This document shows positions 1-8,894 of a stretch of DNA of 64,000 nucleotides, one piece after another. The stretch comes from Alloyangia pacifica (lineage in GTDB: Bacteria > Pseudomonadota > Alphaproteobacteria > Rhodobacterales > Rhodobacteraceae), in contig NZ_CP022193.1 in NCBI RefSeq assembly GCF_003111685.1, positions 1 through 64,000 of the forward strand. The letters run 5' to 3'. Under the pieces are notes generated by a model that worked only from the letters and a program-made list of their open reading frames with translations, was not told the origin of the DNA and made no database searches. The first letter of the stretch is position 1, and every line of letters begins with the position of its first letter. Both the position numbers and the translations under genes were made by a program.

Positions 1-298
1 TTCGGGCGGTCTTTTCGAGCAGGATTCGCAGCTCGTGGATGTCATGCACCGAATAGTGCCGGCGGTTGCCGGGGGTCAGCTCGGGGGAGGGGCCCTTGCC
101 GTCGAGGTGCAGCTTGCGCAGGTACGAATCATTCACCCCGAGAAGCGCCGCGGCTTCGCCGGAGGTGAACTTGCGCATTTCCTTGGAAGCATCTGGCGGA
201 AATAGACTTTCTGCCTGCGCATGAAGCTGCGCGGTCAGCCGTTCCGAATGGTCGCGAATAACCGCGTTCAGATCGTCTTCTTCGGTGATATCCTGCAT
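1..298 (-). CDS. repA: Plasmid partition protein RepA (ParA-type), N-terminal part, runs off left edge
   Basis: Reading leftwards from the ATG at 298 gives 99 codons without a stop before the window edge. The translation has an N-terminal helix (about residues 1-40, with SLFPPDASKEMRKF near its end). A MerR-like winged-helix DNA-binding segment follows (FTSGEAAALLGVNDSYLRKL, then GKGPSPELTPGNRRHYS). This arrangement is typical of RepA in alphaproteobacterial repABC replicons. The Walker ATPase domain would lie beyond the edge. In this family RepA acts with RepB in segregation and represses the repABC operon. The assignment is by recognised pattern; RepB and RepC are not visible, so the full replicon type is inferred. 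Confidence 0.85.
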   Translation of the reverse strand, partial: MQDITEEDDLNAVIRDHSERLTAQLHAQAESLFPPDASKEMRKFTSGEAAALLGVNDSYLRKLHLDGKGPSPELTPGNRRHYSVHDIHELRILLEKTAR

Positions 299-585
299 CT
301 GCGCGCTGTCCTGCTCACTGTCTTGGCACGGGCTTTGCCCTGTGCTGCCTCGTGCCGTGCCCTGTTCCGTTTGGCGTCTTTGGCGCCCTGGCGTGTTCAC
401 GGTTTCTGGCGTGTTCCGGCTCTTTTCCGTGACTATTGCCGGAGCTATGCGAGTCGCGCAAGAAGTTTTCCACATTCCTCAGTAGGATGGCGCCTGCCGT
501 GGTTCAGGAAGCACCTTGCAGGAGACAGCGTGTCGCCGGGCCCGGACGCTGGACAGGGTCGGTTTGACCGCCCTGCGCGGGCCGG
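299..585. promoter_or_regulatory. Region upstream of repA with short direct repeats
   Basis: No gene is supported in these 287 bases. An 11-base direct repeat CTGGCGTGTTC occurs at 389-399 and 407-417, an 18-base period, within a run of related GGCG-containing words from about 372. Lying directly upstream of repA, the repeats could be operator sites for RepA or RepB, or part of a leader. No canonical parS palindrome was recognised. The function is inferred from position alone. Confidence 0.4.
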
Positions 586-3171
586 TCATCCCCTAGAGCG
601 TTGCCGCGCGCGGGGCGCGCCGCGGCCGATCAGCGCCACGAGATCGGCGGTGACCGCGACGAGGTTCACCCGCGGCGGCACCGCTACGTAGACCGGACGC
701 CAGTCGGGATCGAACTTGTTCTTGAAGGCGCGCAACCCCTCGAAATTGTAGAGGGCGCCGCCGTGCTGGTAGACGAAAGCGCCGAGCTGGCTGCTGAGCC
801 GCGTGCCGCGCCGGGTCTCGAGCCCCGAGAGGGGCGCGTTGCCGAGGCTGAATTCGGCAAAGCCCTCGGCCTTGAAGTGCAGAAGGAGCTCGGTGAAGAG
901 GAACTCCATGACCCCCGCCGGCGCCTCTTCGACGTGGCGCATCAGATCCAGCGTGGCCCCGCTGCGGCGGTCGGTCTGCCAGAGGTTGGCAAAGGCGACG
1001 ATGCGCCCCGCGTGGCGGATCACCGCGATCGGCGTGCGGTCGAGGTACTCGGGCACGAAGGCGCCGACGGAGAAGCCCTTTTCCCCGCCCGCCTTGCTGC
1101 GCAGCCAGGCGTCCGAGATCGCGCGCATCTCGGCCATGAGGGCGGGCGCATGCGGCGGCGCCAGAACCTCGAAGCTCAGCCCGTCACGCAGCGCACGGTT
1201 GTGCGTGGTCCGCAGGCGCTTGCGGGCGCTGCCCTCGAGCGAAAAGGTGGCGAGATCCACCACCGCCTCCTCGCCGAGCTTGTGCAGCGCTAGGCCCATG
1301 TCGATCCAGAGCGGGGCGGAGGCGCCGGAGACGGCGTAGAACACCGGGCGGGCGTTGGCGGCATAGGCGGCGTCGTGGAACTCCCAGGCCAGCGCGGCGG
1401 CCTCTCCGGGGCGGCCCACGGGCTCGTGCAGGGCGACCCAGCTGCGGCCCTGCGTGCGGTACATCAGGAAGCTCTCGCCGCTTGCCGAGAAAAGCAGCGA
1501 CTTGTCCCCGGTGAGCGCAATATTGGCCTCGGGTGTGTCGCTGCCGCGCAGGATGGCCTCGGCGCGGTCGAGATCGGCGGGGGTCGGCAAGCTCAGCGAA
1601 AGCCGCCCCGGCCGCAGCGCGTAGCGCAGCAGGAAGAGCCCCATGACGATCAGCCCGACCAGCATGGCGCGCAGGGCGCGGGGCGCGGCGCTGTCCTCGG
1701 CGAATTGCCACCACATGTCGCCGCTGTAGGGGGTCGCCTTGTGTGCGAAGAAGAGCACGCCGAACAGCATCAGCCCGAGCGAGAGCATCAGCAGCAGCCA
1801 ACGCAGGCTGAGCACGTTGCGGGTGAGCCGCGTCGCACGGTAGAACTCGCGCCGCGCCGGCAGCAGGACCAGCGCGCCGAGCCCCAGCAGCACCGCGCGG
1901 TCATAATCGACGCCATGCGCGATGCTCGCCCCGGCGCCGACCAGCAGCGCGAGGAGCGCCAGCCACCAAGCGCCCTCGACCCGGCGCAGCAGCCCGTGGG
2001 CGATCACCAGCAGGCAGGCGCCGAGCGCGCTCGACAGCAGCGCGCCGCCCTCGACGAAGAACAGCGGCAGGACAAGCTCCAGCTCCTCGGTCCAGGCGTT
2101 GGTGGGGGGCAGAAGGCTCGCGATCATCATCATCGCGCCCGAGGCGAAGACCATCGCCGCCATCGCCAGCGGGGTCAGCGCGCTGATCGCGCGGAACACC
2201 GGCAGCATCACCGCGCGGGTCGACCCGCTGGCCATGCGCAGCTCGGCCAGCGCCATCAGCGCCAGCGCCACGGCGAAGGGCACGAGGTAGTAGACCATCC
2301 GGAAAAGCAGCAGCCCGGCCGCCGCCTCGCTCACCGGCACCGAGCGGGGCAGGGCGGCGATGATGATCGTCTCGAACACCCCGACGCCGCCCGGGACGTG
2401 CGACAGCACCCCGGCCATGACCGCGACAGAGAAGACCGCGAGGAAGGTCGGAAAAGCGCCCCCGCCGGTCGGCAGGAGCAGGTGAAGGACCAGCGCCGAG
2501 AGCAGCGTCTCGACCGCAGTGAACACGAATTGCCCCGCCATCAGCCCCGGTGAGGGCGGTCGGAAGCTGAGCCCGCGCAGGGTGAAGGGCCTCTGGCGCA
2601 GTGATAGCGCCAGCATGAGGCCGGAAATCACCGCGATGCCGGCGACGGCGGCCCAGCGGATCACCCCCGGCGGCCAGTGGATCAGCGCATCCAGCGCGTG
2701 CGGGTGCCAGACCAGCGCGGCCAGGCCGATCACCGAGGCGCCGGTGCCGAAGGCCACCGAGCCGAAGACCGAGATCGCCGCGATGTCGTAGGGAGAGAGC
2801 CCAAGCGCAGAGTAGATGCGGTAGCGCACCGCGCCGCCGGTGACCGGGCCCGCGCCGAGGTTGTTGCCGATGGCGTAGCCGAGAAAGCCGCCCGAGGCGA
2901 CCACCGGGAAGGGCAGGCGGCGACCGATGTAGCGCAGCGCCGACCAGTCATAGCCGATCAGCGCCGCGTACCCCCCGAAGGTGCACAGCAGCGCCAGCGC
3001 GACGGTGGGCAGCGGCGTGGCCCGGACCATGTCCATCACGTCTTGCAGGTGGACCGGTGCCAGCAGCCGGTAGAGCGCCCAGCCCCCCGCGGCAAAAAGC
3101 GCCGCGGTGATGAGGTAGGGCAGGAGCAGTCTTGCGCGCGCGCGGGTCGTGTCGGTCACATGTCGGTCCAT
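586..3171 (-). CDS. mprF: Phosphatidylglycerol lysyltransferase / flippase MprF
   Basis: This 861-residue protein has the two-part MprF design. The first roughly 510 residues are hydrophobic with many membrane segments (flippase-type domain). The C-terminal part from about residue 525 is a soluble GNAT-like DUF2156 aminoacyltransferase domain, with typical text such as KLGEEAVVDLATFSLEGSA and SLGNAPLSGLE. The family transfers an aminoacyl group, usually lysyl, from tRNA to phosphatidylglycerol and flips the product, lowering surface charge and raising resistance to cationic peptides. Length matches full-size MprF. The ATG at 3171 lacks a strong ribosome-binding site. In rhizobia the homologue LpiA is paired with AcvB; no intact acvB is seen here. 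Confidence 0.9.
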   Translation of the reverse strand: MDRHVTDTTRARARLLLPYLITAALFAAGGWALYRLLAPVHLQDVMDMVRATPLPTVALALLCTFGGYAALIGYDWSALRYIGRRLPFPVVASGGFLGYAIGNNLGAGPVTGGAVRYRIYSALGLSPYDIAAISVFGSVAFGTGASVIGLAALVWHPHALDALIHWPPGVIRWAAVAGIAVISGLMLALSLRQRPFTLRGLSFRPPSPGLMAGQFVFTAVETLLSALVLHLLLPTGGGAFPTFLAVFSVAVMAGVLSHVPGGVGVFETIIIAALPRSVPVSEAAAGLLLFRMVYYLVPFAVALALMALAELRMASGSTRAVMLPVFRAISALTPLAMAAMVFASGAMMMIASLLPPTNAWTEELELVLPLFFVEGGALLSSALGACLLVIAHGLLRRVEGAWWLALLALLVGAGASIAHGVDYDRAVLLGLGALVLLPARREFYRATRLTRNVLSLRWLLLMLSLGLMLFGVLFFAHKATPYSGDMWWQFAEDSAAPRALRAMLVGLIVMGLFLLRYALRPGRLSLSLPTPADLDRAEAILRGSDTPEANIALTGDKSLLFSASGESFLMYRTQGRSWVALHEPVGRPGEAAALAWEFHDAAYAANARPVFYAVSGASAPLWIDMGLALHKLGEEAVVDLATFSLEGSARKRLRTTHNRALRDGLSFEVLAPPHAPALMAEMRAISDAWLRSKAGGEKGFSVGAFVPEYLDRTPIAVIRHAGRIVAFANLWQTDRRSGATLDLMRHVEEAPAGVMEFLFTELLLHFKAEGFAEFSLGNAPLSGLETRRGTRLSSQLGAFVYQHGGALYNFEGLRAFKNKFDPDWRPVYVAVPPRVNLVAVTADLVALIGRGAPRARQRSRG

Positions 3172-3578
3172 CGTCGAGGCGGCAAGGCATCACCGGGACG
3201 ATGCCCTGCGACCTGCCGGTCAGTGCTTCTTGGTCGGCGGGCGCAGCGACCACATGCTGCGCAAATCGAATTCGGTGGCGAGGTGCTGGAGCCCTCCCAT
3301 CCCCGCATGACCGATAAGATAGACCCAGACAAGAGAGCCGAAGGCCGCGTGCAGCTCGAACAGGCCGTTGCCGGGGCGGTCCGGGCGGTCCGGCACCATG
3401 ACGTCGCGCTCATCGCCTGTACCAGCCCATCCCGGCCATCGGCCACTGCATCTTTCCCGGGTGCGCGCGCAGTTGCGCAAGCGCTTCGGGCCTCGAAGCG
3501 GGCCACGGCCCTGCTAAGTTCGGGGCATGCGTCCCTGCGACGCCGATCACCGCAGCCAAACAGACCGGACCGATCCCG
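3172..3578. other. Divergent intergenic region between mprF and the DedA-PAP2 gene
   Basis: This 407-base gap must hold the promoters of both flanking genes. Apart from the cytochrome b-like remnant at 3220-3375, no gene, hairpin or clear operator was recognised. Confidence 0.5.
3220..3375 (-). pseudogene. C-terminal remnant of a cytochrome b561-like membrane protein
   Basis: About 49 codons ending at 3220 read as one membrane helix with ELHAAFG before it and HAGMGGLQHL within it, then a basic tail. This resembles the last helix and tail of bacterial cytochrome b561 or b-type cytochrome subunits, where such histidines bind haem. The upstream sequence in the same frame is low-complexity and shows no other helix, so the rest of the gene is missing. 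It lies between the divergent mprF and DedA-PAP2 genes. Similarity is judged by eye on a short segment. Confidence 0.4.
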
Positions 3579-5573
3579 ATGAGTTCCTTTGCCTCCCTTG
3601 TCCTTCCGACGCTCGACTCGCTTGGTGTCTGGTCCTACTGGCTCGTCGCGCTTGCCGCCCTTCTCGAGGGCTGGTGGGTGACCGGCGTTGTCGTGCCCGG
3701 CACGGTGATCGTCGACGCGGGCGGGGCGCTGGTGCGGCTCGGGCATCTCGACTTCTTCGACCTTGTCTGGTTCGTGGCCGTCGGAGCGATCATCGGCGGC
3801 GAGGCGAGCTGGCACAGCGGGCGCTGGCTCGGTACCCGGGTGAGGCTGCCGCGCAGTGGAGCCTTCCACCGTGCCGAGGAGCTGGTGCGCAGGCACGGCC
3901 CTCTGGCGCTGCTCTTGGGGCGTTTCCTCGGGCCGGTCGCGAGCCTCGCGGCCCTGGCGGCGGCGCTTTCGGGCATGGACCGGCGGCAGTTCCACGTCTG
4001 GAACGCGGTGAGCGGCGTCGTCTACGCGCTGGTGCATGTCGGCATTGGCTATGTCGCGGGCGACATCGTCGCGCGGCTCGCGCCCTACCTGCCGCGGATG
4101 GCGCTGCCGCTGGCGGTGATCGCGCTGCTGGTGTTGATCACCTGGGCGGTGACCCGGCAGGTGCGGCGGGGCGCCCCGGCGCTGCTGGCGGGGCTTCATA
4201 TCCTTGCGGACCGCATCGCCGCCTGGCCGGTGGCCCGGCGTCTCGCGGGGCGGCATCCCCGGGCGATGAGCTTCCTGCGGCGCCGGCTCGATCCGTCGCA
4301 TGGGGGCGGGCTGCTGGCCACCGGGATTGCGCTGCTGCTGGTCTATCTTGTCGGGGTCTTCGTGGACGGGGCGCTCGACCTTGCGCTGGTCCCCGACGCG
4401 GCGGCGCTGGATGCGCGGGTGTCCAACCTTGCGCATGCGTATTGGACGCCGCTGGGACTGGAGGTCGCGGGCTGGGTCACCCAGGCCGGGCACGTGCCGG
4501 TCGCGACGCTGGTGGCGATCGGCGGGGTGCTGGGCTTTGGTCTGCTCGGCCACCGCGCCGCCGCCATCGGGCTGGCAGTGGCGGTGGTTGGAAACGCGGT
4601 GACGGTAACCCTGCTCAAGCTCGCCTTCGGCCGTGCGCGGCCCGAGATTTCCTATTTCCTCGAGAGCTCGAACAGCTTCCCCTCGGGCCATGCGGCGATC
4701 TCGGTCGCGCTTTACGGCAGTCTGGCGCTGCTGCTCTGGCGCGAGCGCCTGATCGGGCCGACGCTGGCGATCTGGGCGGGCGTGGGCATGGCGGTCACGC
4801 TGGGTCTGTCGCGGGTCTACCTTGTCGAGCACTTCTTGTCGGACGTCCTGAACGGCTGGGTGATTGGAGCCATCTGGATGGTGATCGGCCTTGCCGCCAG
4901 CGAGGCGACACGCCGCCGCCCCGCGCGCGCGCGCAGGTCGCACCCCGGGCTGGCCAGCACGGCGCTCGGGGCCTGCCTTCTGGGCGCCTTGTGGATCGCT
5001 GTGCATCATCACCCTACGCCGGTCGCGCGTCCCGGCAGCGGCCCGGCAGTCATTGCCGACGTCCGCGCCGCGGTCAGCAGCGGGCGGCTTCCGCTCGAAG
5101 TGGTGACGCTCTCGGGCGAAGCGCTGCCCGAGATCAGCATCATCTCGAGCGGCGCCGAGGCCGGGACGATCGCCGCGCGCCTGCGCGAAGCGGGCTGGAG
5201 CGAGGTGCCGCCGCCGGGGCTGCTGTCGGGCGTCGCGGCGCTGCGGCAGGACCTCATCGGCGCGGCGCAAGCCGGGGCCACCGCCCCGCTTGCCTTCCAT
5301 GACGCCCACCCGGCGGAGGCGACCCTGCGCGCGCCCTCGCAGGGGGGTCTCCTGCGGCTCTGGACCGTGGGGCAGGACGAGGAGGGTGGGGCGGTCGTGG
5401 CCTGGGCCTTCGCGTCCGAGCCCTATCGCGACGCCCCGCCGCATGTCGCGCAAGCCGAGGTGCTGGCGCTCCTGGCGCCTCGGGGCGCGGTGCCCGATGC
5501 GCCAGCTGCTGGCGGCGGCGCGGAGCGCCCGGTTCTGGTCACCATTCCGGGGCGGGCGGGGGCAGCCCACTGA
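3579..5573 (+). CDS. DedA-PAP2 fusion membrane phosphatase with LssY-like C-terminus
   Basis: This 664-residue protein fuses three parts. Residues about 1-210 are a DedA (SNARE-associated) membrane domain with LEGWWVTGVVVPGTVI near the start. Residues about 245-450 are a PAP2 phosphatase domain with the whole catalytic signature: K-x6-RP (KLAFGRARP), PSGH, and SR-x5-H-x3-D (SRVYLVEHFLSD). Residues about 480-664 are a soluble tail resembling the LssY C-terminal domain. PAP2 enzymes remove phosphate from lipid phosphates such as undecaprenyl pyrophosphate, and DedA proteins act in lipid-carrier transport. A fused lipid recycling role is a reasonable inference, and the neighbour mprF fits an envelope theme. 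The substrate is unknown. Confidence 0.85.
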   Translation: MSSFASLVLPTLDSLGVWSYWLVALAALLEGWWVTGVVVPGTVIVDAGGALVRLGHLDFFDLVWFVAVGAIIGGEASWHSGRWLGTRVRLPRSGAFHRAEELVRRHGPLALLLGRFLGPVASLAALAAALSGMDRRQFHVWNAVSGVVYALVHVGIGYVAGDIVARLAPYLPRMALPLAVIALLVLITWAVTRQVRRGAPALLAGLHILADRIAAWPVARRLAGRHPRAMSFLRRRLDPSHGGGLLATGIALLLVYLVGVFVDGALDLALVPDAAALDARVSNLAHAYWTPLGLEVAGWVTQAGHVPVATLVAIGGVLGFGLLGHRAAAIGLAVAVVGNAVTVTLLKLAFGRARPEISYFLESSNSFPSGHAAISVALYGSLALLLWRERLIGPTLAIWAGVGMAVTLGLSRVYLVEHFLSDVLNGWVIGAIWMVIGLAASEATRRRPARARRSHPGLASTALGACLLGALWIAVHHHPTPVARPGSGPAVIADVRAAVSSGRLPLEVVTLSGEALPEISIISSGAEAGTIAARLREAGWSEVPPPGLLSGVAALRQDLIGAAQAGATAPLAFHDAHPAEATLRAPSQGGLLRLWTVGQDEEGGAVVAWAFASEPYRDAPPHVAQAEVLALLAPRGAVPDAPAAGGGAERPVLVTIPGRAGAAH

Positions 5574-5617
5574 CCACGCGCGGAGGGCGCGCTGCCACGG
5601 ATCCAAAAGACGGAAGA

Positions 5618-5914
5618 ATGAGAAAGCTCGGATGGGCCGCGGCCCTGATCGCGCCCGTGCTCACCGTGAGGGCGCTGGAAGGCCAGTGGGTCGGCTACGC
5701 GGCCTATCTGGCGGAGGGCGGCCCGGGTGCCCTGCAGTCGGAGCTGCCGCGGCAGATGATCGACCTTGCGGTCGATCCGGCGCAGGAGGCGCTGACCCTG
5801 TTGGCGATTGGCGACATCGCGAACTGTCCCGAGCATCTGGGGCTTGGCAGCGCCTGCCGGTCACCTCCGAGCTGCTCGGTCTTGCGTCTCGAACGCGGTG
5901 AGGTGCAGGTCTGA
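5618..5914 (+). pseudogene. Probable truncated metallophosphoesterase, N-terminal remnant
   Basis: The 98 codons start with a hydrophobic signal-like segment (MRKLGWAAALIAPVLTVRAL). They reach LTLLAIGDIANC, which resembles the first metal-binding motif (GD) of calcineurin-type metallophosphoesterases. After that the sequence loses family character and stops, so the other metal-binding motifs are absent. It follows the DedA-PAP2 gene by 44 bases. It could be the surviving start of an exported phosphatase, or a small hypothetical protein. The call rests on one motif and is weak. Confidence 0.35.
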
Positions 5915-6014
5915 TGGTGGTTCGAGGGTGCTGAAGGGGAGGGGGTACTCGATGCCGGGTCGGCCCCCTGCAATCACTGGTCCTCGTGACGCCCCGCGCC
6001 GGGCACCGAGGCGG

Positions 6015-7256
6015 TCAGTCCGCGGTGTCGGCGCCGTCGTCCTTCCGGGCGTATATCGCTGCCGCGACTGCGGCGAGCCTGCGGCGCAACGGCAGCAGCC
6101 CGAGCGCCGAGACCGCGGCAAAGCCCGCGCCGCCGAGGAAGGTGGCGAAGGGGCCGTAGGTCTGCCACAGCGCGCCCGCGAGCAGGCTGGCGATCAGCAG
6201 GGCCACCCCGGCAACGAGGTTGAACATCCCGAAGGCGGTGCCGCGAAGCTCTTCGGGCACGGTCTCGGCGATCAGCGCCGCCAGAAGCCCCTGCGTGAAG
6301 CCCATGTGGAGACCCCAGAGGAGCACGCCGACGGCGATTCCCGGCACACCTTCCGACACGGCGAGCACGAGGTCCGCCACGATCAGCAGCCCGATACCGC
6401 AGAGCAGCAGGCCGATCCTGCCGATCCGGTCCGACAGCGCCCCGATGGGCCAGGCCGAGAGCGCGTAGACGAGGTTCATGCCGACCAGCACCAACGGCAC
6501 CAGCATCAGCGGCGTGCCCGCCGTCTGCGCGCGCAGGATCAGGAAGGCCTCGCTGAACCGGGCGAGGGTGAACAGCGTCGCCACCACGACGACCCACCAG
6601 TAGACCCCGCCGAGCCGCTTCAGCTCTGCGCGTGCAAGCGGGTTGCGGACCTTGCGACGTGTGGCCGGACGCTCGGGGTCTTCGACCAGCCACAGCAGCA
6701 GCCCGAGCGACAGCACGGCGGGAATGACCGCGACCCAGAACACGCTGCGGAAATCGTCCGAGAACAGCCACATCAGCCCGATCGCCGCGAGCGGTCCGAG
6801 GAAGGCGCCCACGGTGTCGAGCGACTGGCGCAGCCCGAAGGCGGCCCCCTTCAGGCCCGGCGGCGCGAGATCGGCGACCAGCGCGTCGCGCGGCGCTCCC
6901 CGGATGCCCTTGCCGACCCGGTCGATGAACCGCGCGGCGACCACCCAGCCCAGCGAGCCGGCGAGCGGGAACACCGGCTTGGTCACCGCCGCCAGCCCGT
7001 AGCCTAGCGCCGCCAGTTCCTTGCGCCGCCCGATGCGGTCGGAAAGCGCGCCGGAAAAGACCTTGGTGATGGCGGCCGTGGCTTCCGCGATGCCCTCGAT
7101 GACGCCAAGCGCCAGGGCCGAGGCGCCGAGGCCGACCGTAAGGTAGACCGGGAGCAGCGCATGGATCATCTCGGACGAGACGTCCATCAGCAGGGAAACG
7201 AACCCCAGTGCCCAGATGCCCGCCGGCAGCCGCGCCTTGGTCTTGGTGTCTTGCAT
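6015..7256 (-). CDS. MFS transporter, probable drug or metabolite exporter
   Basis: This 413-residue protein has about 12 membrane helices in two halves. The MFS loop motif appears in each half (SDRIGRRKE after helix 2 and SDRIGRIGL in the second half), with DRVGKGIRGAPRDALVAD between. The start is placed at the ATG at 7256 (MQDTKTKARLPAGIW), because the longer frame adds residues unlike a transporter start. The family exports drugs or metabolites by proton exchange across the inner membrane. It stands alone between divergent and convergent neighbours, so the substrate cannot be inferred. Confidence 0.8.
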   Translation of the reverse strand: MQDTKTKARLPAGIWALGFVSLLMDVSSEMIHALLPVYLTVGLGASALALGVIEGIAEATAAITKVFSGALSDRIGRRKELAALGYGLAAVTKPVFPLAGSLGWVVAARFIDRVGKGIRGAPRDALVADLAPPGLKGAAFGLRQSLDTVGAFLGPLAAIGLMWLFSDDFRSVFWVAVIPAVLSLGLLLWLVEDPERPATRRKVRNPLARAELKRLGGVYWWVVVVATLFTLARFSEAFLILRAQTAGTPLMLVPLVLVGMNLVYALSAWPIGALSDRIGRIGLLLCGIGLLIVADLVLAVSEGVPGIAVGVLLWGLHMGFTQGLLAALIAETVPEELRGTAFGMFNLVAGVALLIASLLAGALWQTYGPFATFLGGAGFAAVSALGLLPLRRRLAAVAAAIYARKDDGADTAD

Positions 7257-7425
7257 GGTCAGCCGGCCCTTGGAGCTACGCAGCCAGCACAGACCCCGGG
7301 TGGGGGCGGTTGCAAGCACTTTTCGGACAAGAGGCCCGGATCCCCCGCGGGCGGGGAGCCGCGGTCCACCGCGATGGGCGGGCCGTGCCCGGCCGGGCGC
7401 AGGCAGGACGTCCGCCAGCCGCGCG

Positions 7426-8169
7426 TCAGTCTCGGTTGTCAGGGGTCAGGCCGAGACGCCGCGTGGCGGCATGCACCCCCAGATGCAGCAGGACGGCAAA
7501 CACCCCCAGCGTCAGCAGCGCCGCGAACATCAGGTCGATCTTCGCCCGCCCGTTTGCCAAAAGCATCAGGTAGCCCAGCCCGCGCGAGGCACCGACCCAT
7601 TCGCCGATCACCGCGCCGATCGGCGCGTAGACCGCGGCCAGCCGGATCCCGGAGGCCAGCGCCGGCAGCGCCGCGGGGATGCGGATGTGCCACAATGTGC
7701 GCCAGCGCCCCGCCTGCATGGTCTGCGCGAGGTCGAGCAGCCCCTGCGGGGTGCGCAGGAGACCATCGCAGAAGGACGCGGTCACCGGGAAGTAGATGAT
7801 CAGCACGGCCATGGCGATCTTCGAGCCCAGGCCGAAGCCGAGCCACAGTGTCAGGATCGGCGCGAGCGCGAAGACCGGCAGCGCCTGGGTGAAGACCAGG
7901 ATGGGCCTGATCACCAGGCGCGCCATGCGCGAGCTCGCGAGGTAGATGGCGCTCGCGGTGCCGAGCGCCGTGCCGATGGCAAGGCCGATCAGCACCTCCA
8001 TCGCGGTGACCAGCGTGTGCTCGGCGATGAGCGCCCGGTTTGACCACCAGGTTTCCATCACCATCAGCGGGCCGGGCAGGATGAACTTCGGCAGACCTGT
8101 CAGGGTGACTGTGGTCTGCCAGAGCAGGAGCGCGAACCCGATCGCCAGGAGGGCGGAGCCGTATTTCAT
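7426..8169 (-). CDS. thiX: Pyrimidine (HMP) ABC transporter permease ThiX
   Basis: This 247-residue, roughly six-helix permease belongs to the SsuC/TauC/ThiX type, with the ABC-coupling segment EWVGASRGLGYLM. Its ATG at 8169 overlaps the TGA of thiZ by one base (TGATG), so it is translationally coupled. With ThiY and ThiZ it would import the thiamin pyrimidine hydroxymethylpyrimidine or a degradation product. It is the last gene of the riboswitch-controlled thi operon. The upstream open frame is longer but reads through thiZ out of frame and is not the start. Confidence 0.88.
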   Translation of the reverse strand: MKYGSALLAIGFALLLWQTTVTLTGLPKFILPGPLMVMETWWSNRALIAEHTLVTAMEVLIGLAIGTALGTASAIYLASSRMARLVIRPILVFTQALPVFALAPILTLWLGFGLGSKIAMAVLIIYFPVTASFCDGLLRTPQGLLDLAQTMQAGRWRTLWHIRIPAALPALASGIRLAAVYAPIGAVIGEWVGASRGLGYLMLLANGRAKIDLMFAALLTLGVFAVLLHLGVHAATRRLGLTPDNRD

Positions 8170-8894
8170 CAGGCGGCGTCCCGCAGGTTGCGCAGCAGCG
8201 CGGCCTGGCATCGGAGCGTGTCGAGATCGTCGATCGGGCGCGGCACCGGGGCGGCGGGGGGCGGGCAGGCGGTCACGCCCGCGGCGGTCAGCACGAGGAT
8301 CGCGTGGCCCAGACGAGCCGCCTCGCCGGGATCGTGGGTGACCACCAGCACCGTCCGCCCCCGTAGCAGCTCGACCGCCAGATCCTGCATGGCAGCGCGC
8401 GTCTGCGCATCGAGCGCCGAGAAGGGTTCGTCGAGCAGGATGATCGGCTTGTCCTCCATCAACGTCCGGGCCAGGGCGACCCGTTGGCGCTGCCCGCCGG
8501 AGAGGGCACCGGGTTTCTTGTGGGCATGACCCGAAAGCCCGACCCGCCCGAGGATATGCGCGAGGCGTTCGCTGTCCGCCGGCTCGCCGCGGAGGCGCGC
8601 ACCGAGGCGGATGTTGTCGGAGACGCTCGCCCAAGGCAGAAGCAGGTCGTCCTGCGCCATGTAGGCCACCCGTTCGGGGATCGGCGCGGCGTCGGTGGCG
8701 GTGATCGTGCCATCGAAGCGCGCGCCGGTCGGCAGCCCGCAGATCAGCCGCAGCACCGTGGACTTGCCGACGCCCGAGCCGCCCAAAAGGCAGGTCCAGC
8801 GTCCGGCGGGCAGCGTCAGGCTGAGCGGCGCGAAAAGGGGGGCGCCGTCGATGCTGGCCCGTCCCGCGAGGGTGACGCCCGGGGCGTCGCTCAC
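8169..8894 (-). CDS. thiZ: Pyrimidine (HMP) ABC transporter ATPase ThiZ
   Basis: This 241-residue ABC ATPase has Walker A GGSGVGKST, Q-loop YMAQDDLLLPWASV, signature LSGGQRQR and Walker B IILLDEPFSALD. The start is taken as the GTG at 8894, which overlaps the tenA stop (GTGA), giving VSDAPGVTLAGRA. The open frame upstream has no family similarity. It would power the ThiXYZ importer on the cytoplasmic face. Stop and start overlaps with both neighbours indicate tight co-translation. Confidence 0.88.
   Translation of the reverse strand: MSDAPGVTLAGRASIDGAPLFAPLSLTLPAGRWTCLLGGSGVGKSTVLRLICGLPTGARFDGTITATDAAPIPERVAYMAQDDLLLPWASVSDNIRLGARLRGEPADSERLAHILGRVGLSGHAHKKPGALSGGQRQRVALARTLMEDKPIILLDEPFSALDAQTRAAMQDLAVELLRGRTVLVVTHDPGEAARLGHAILVLTAAGVTACPPPAAPVPRPIDDLDTLRCQAALLRNLRDAA

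Noticed and set aside
1375..2553. Open frame antisense to mprF
   Set aside because: Gln/Arg/His-rich low-complexity shadow of the transmembrane coding region; no start context or motif.
3156..5606. Very long open frame (over 800 codons) antisense to the DedA-PAP2 gene
   Set aside because: It is a GC-driven shadow frame with low-complexity Arg/Pro/Gln-rich translation and no domain, opposite a gene with a full catalytic signature.
7386..7397. GCCCGGCCGGGC palindrome downstream of the thi operon as a terminator
   Set aside because: It is a short self-complementary GC word without loop or T-run in a very GC-rich stretch, so it is likely by chance.
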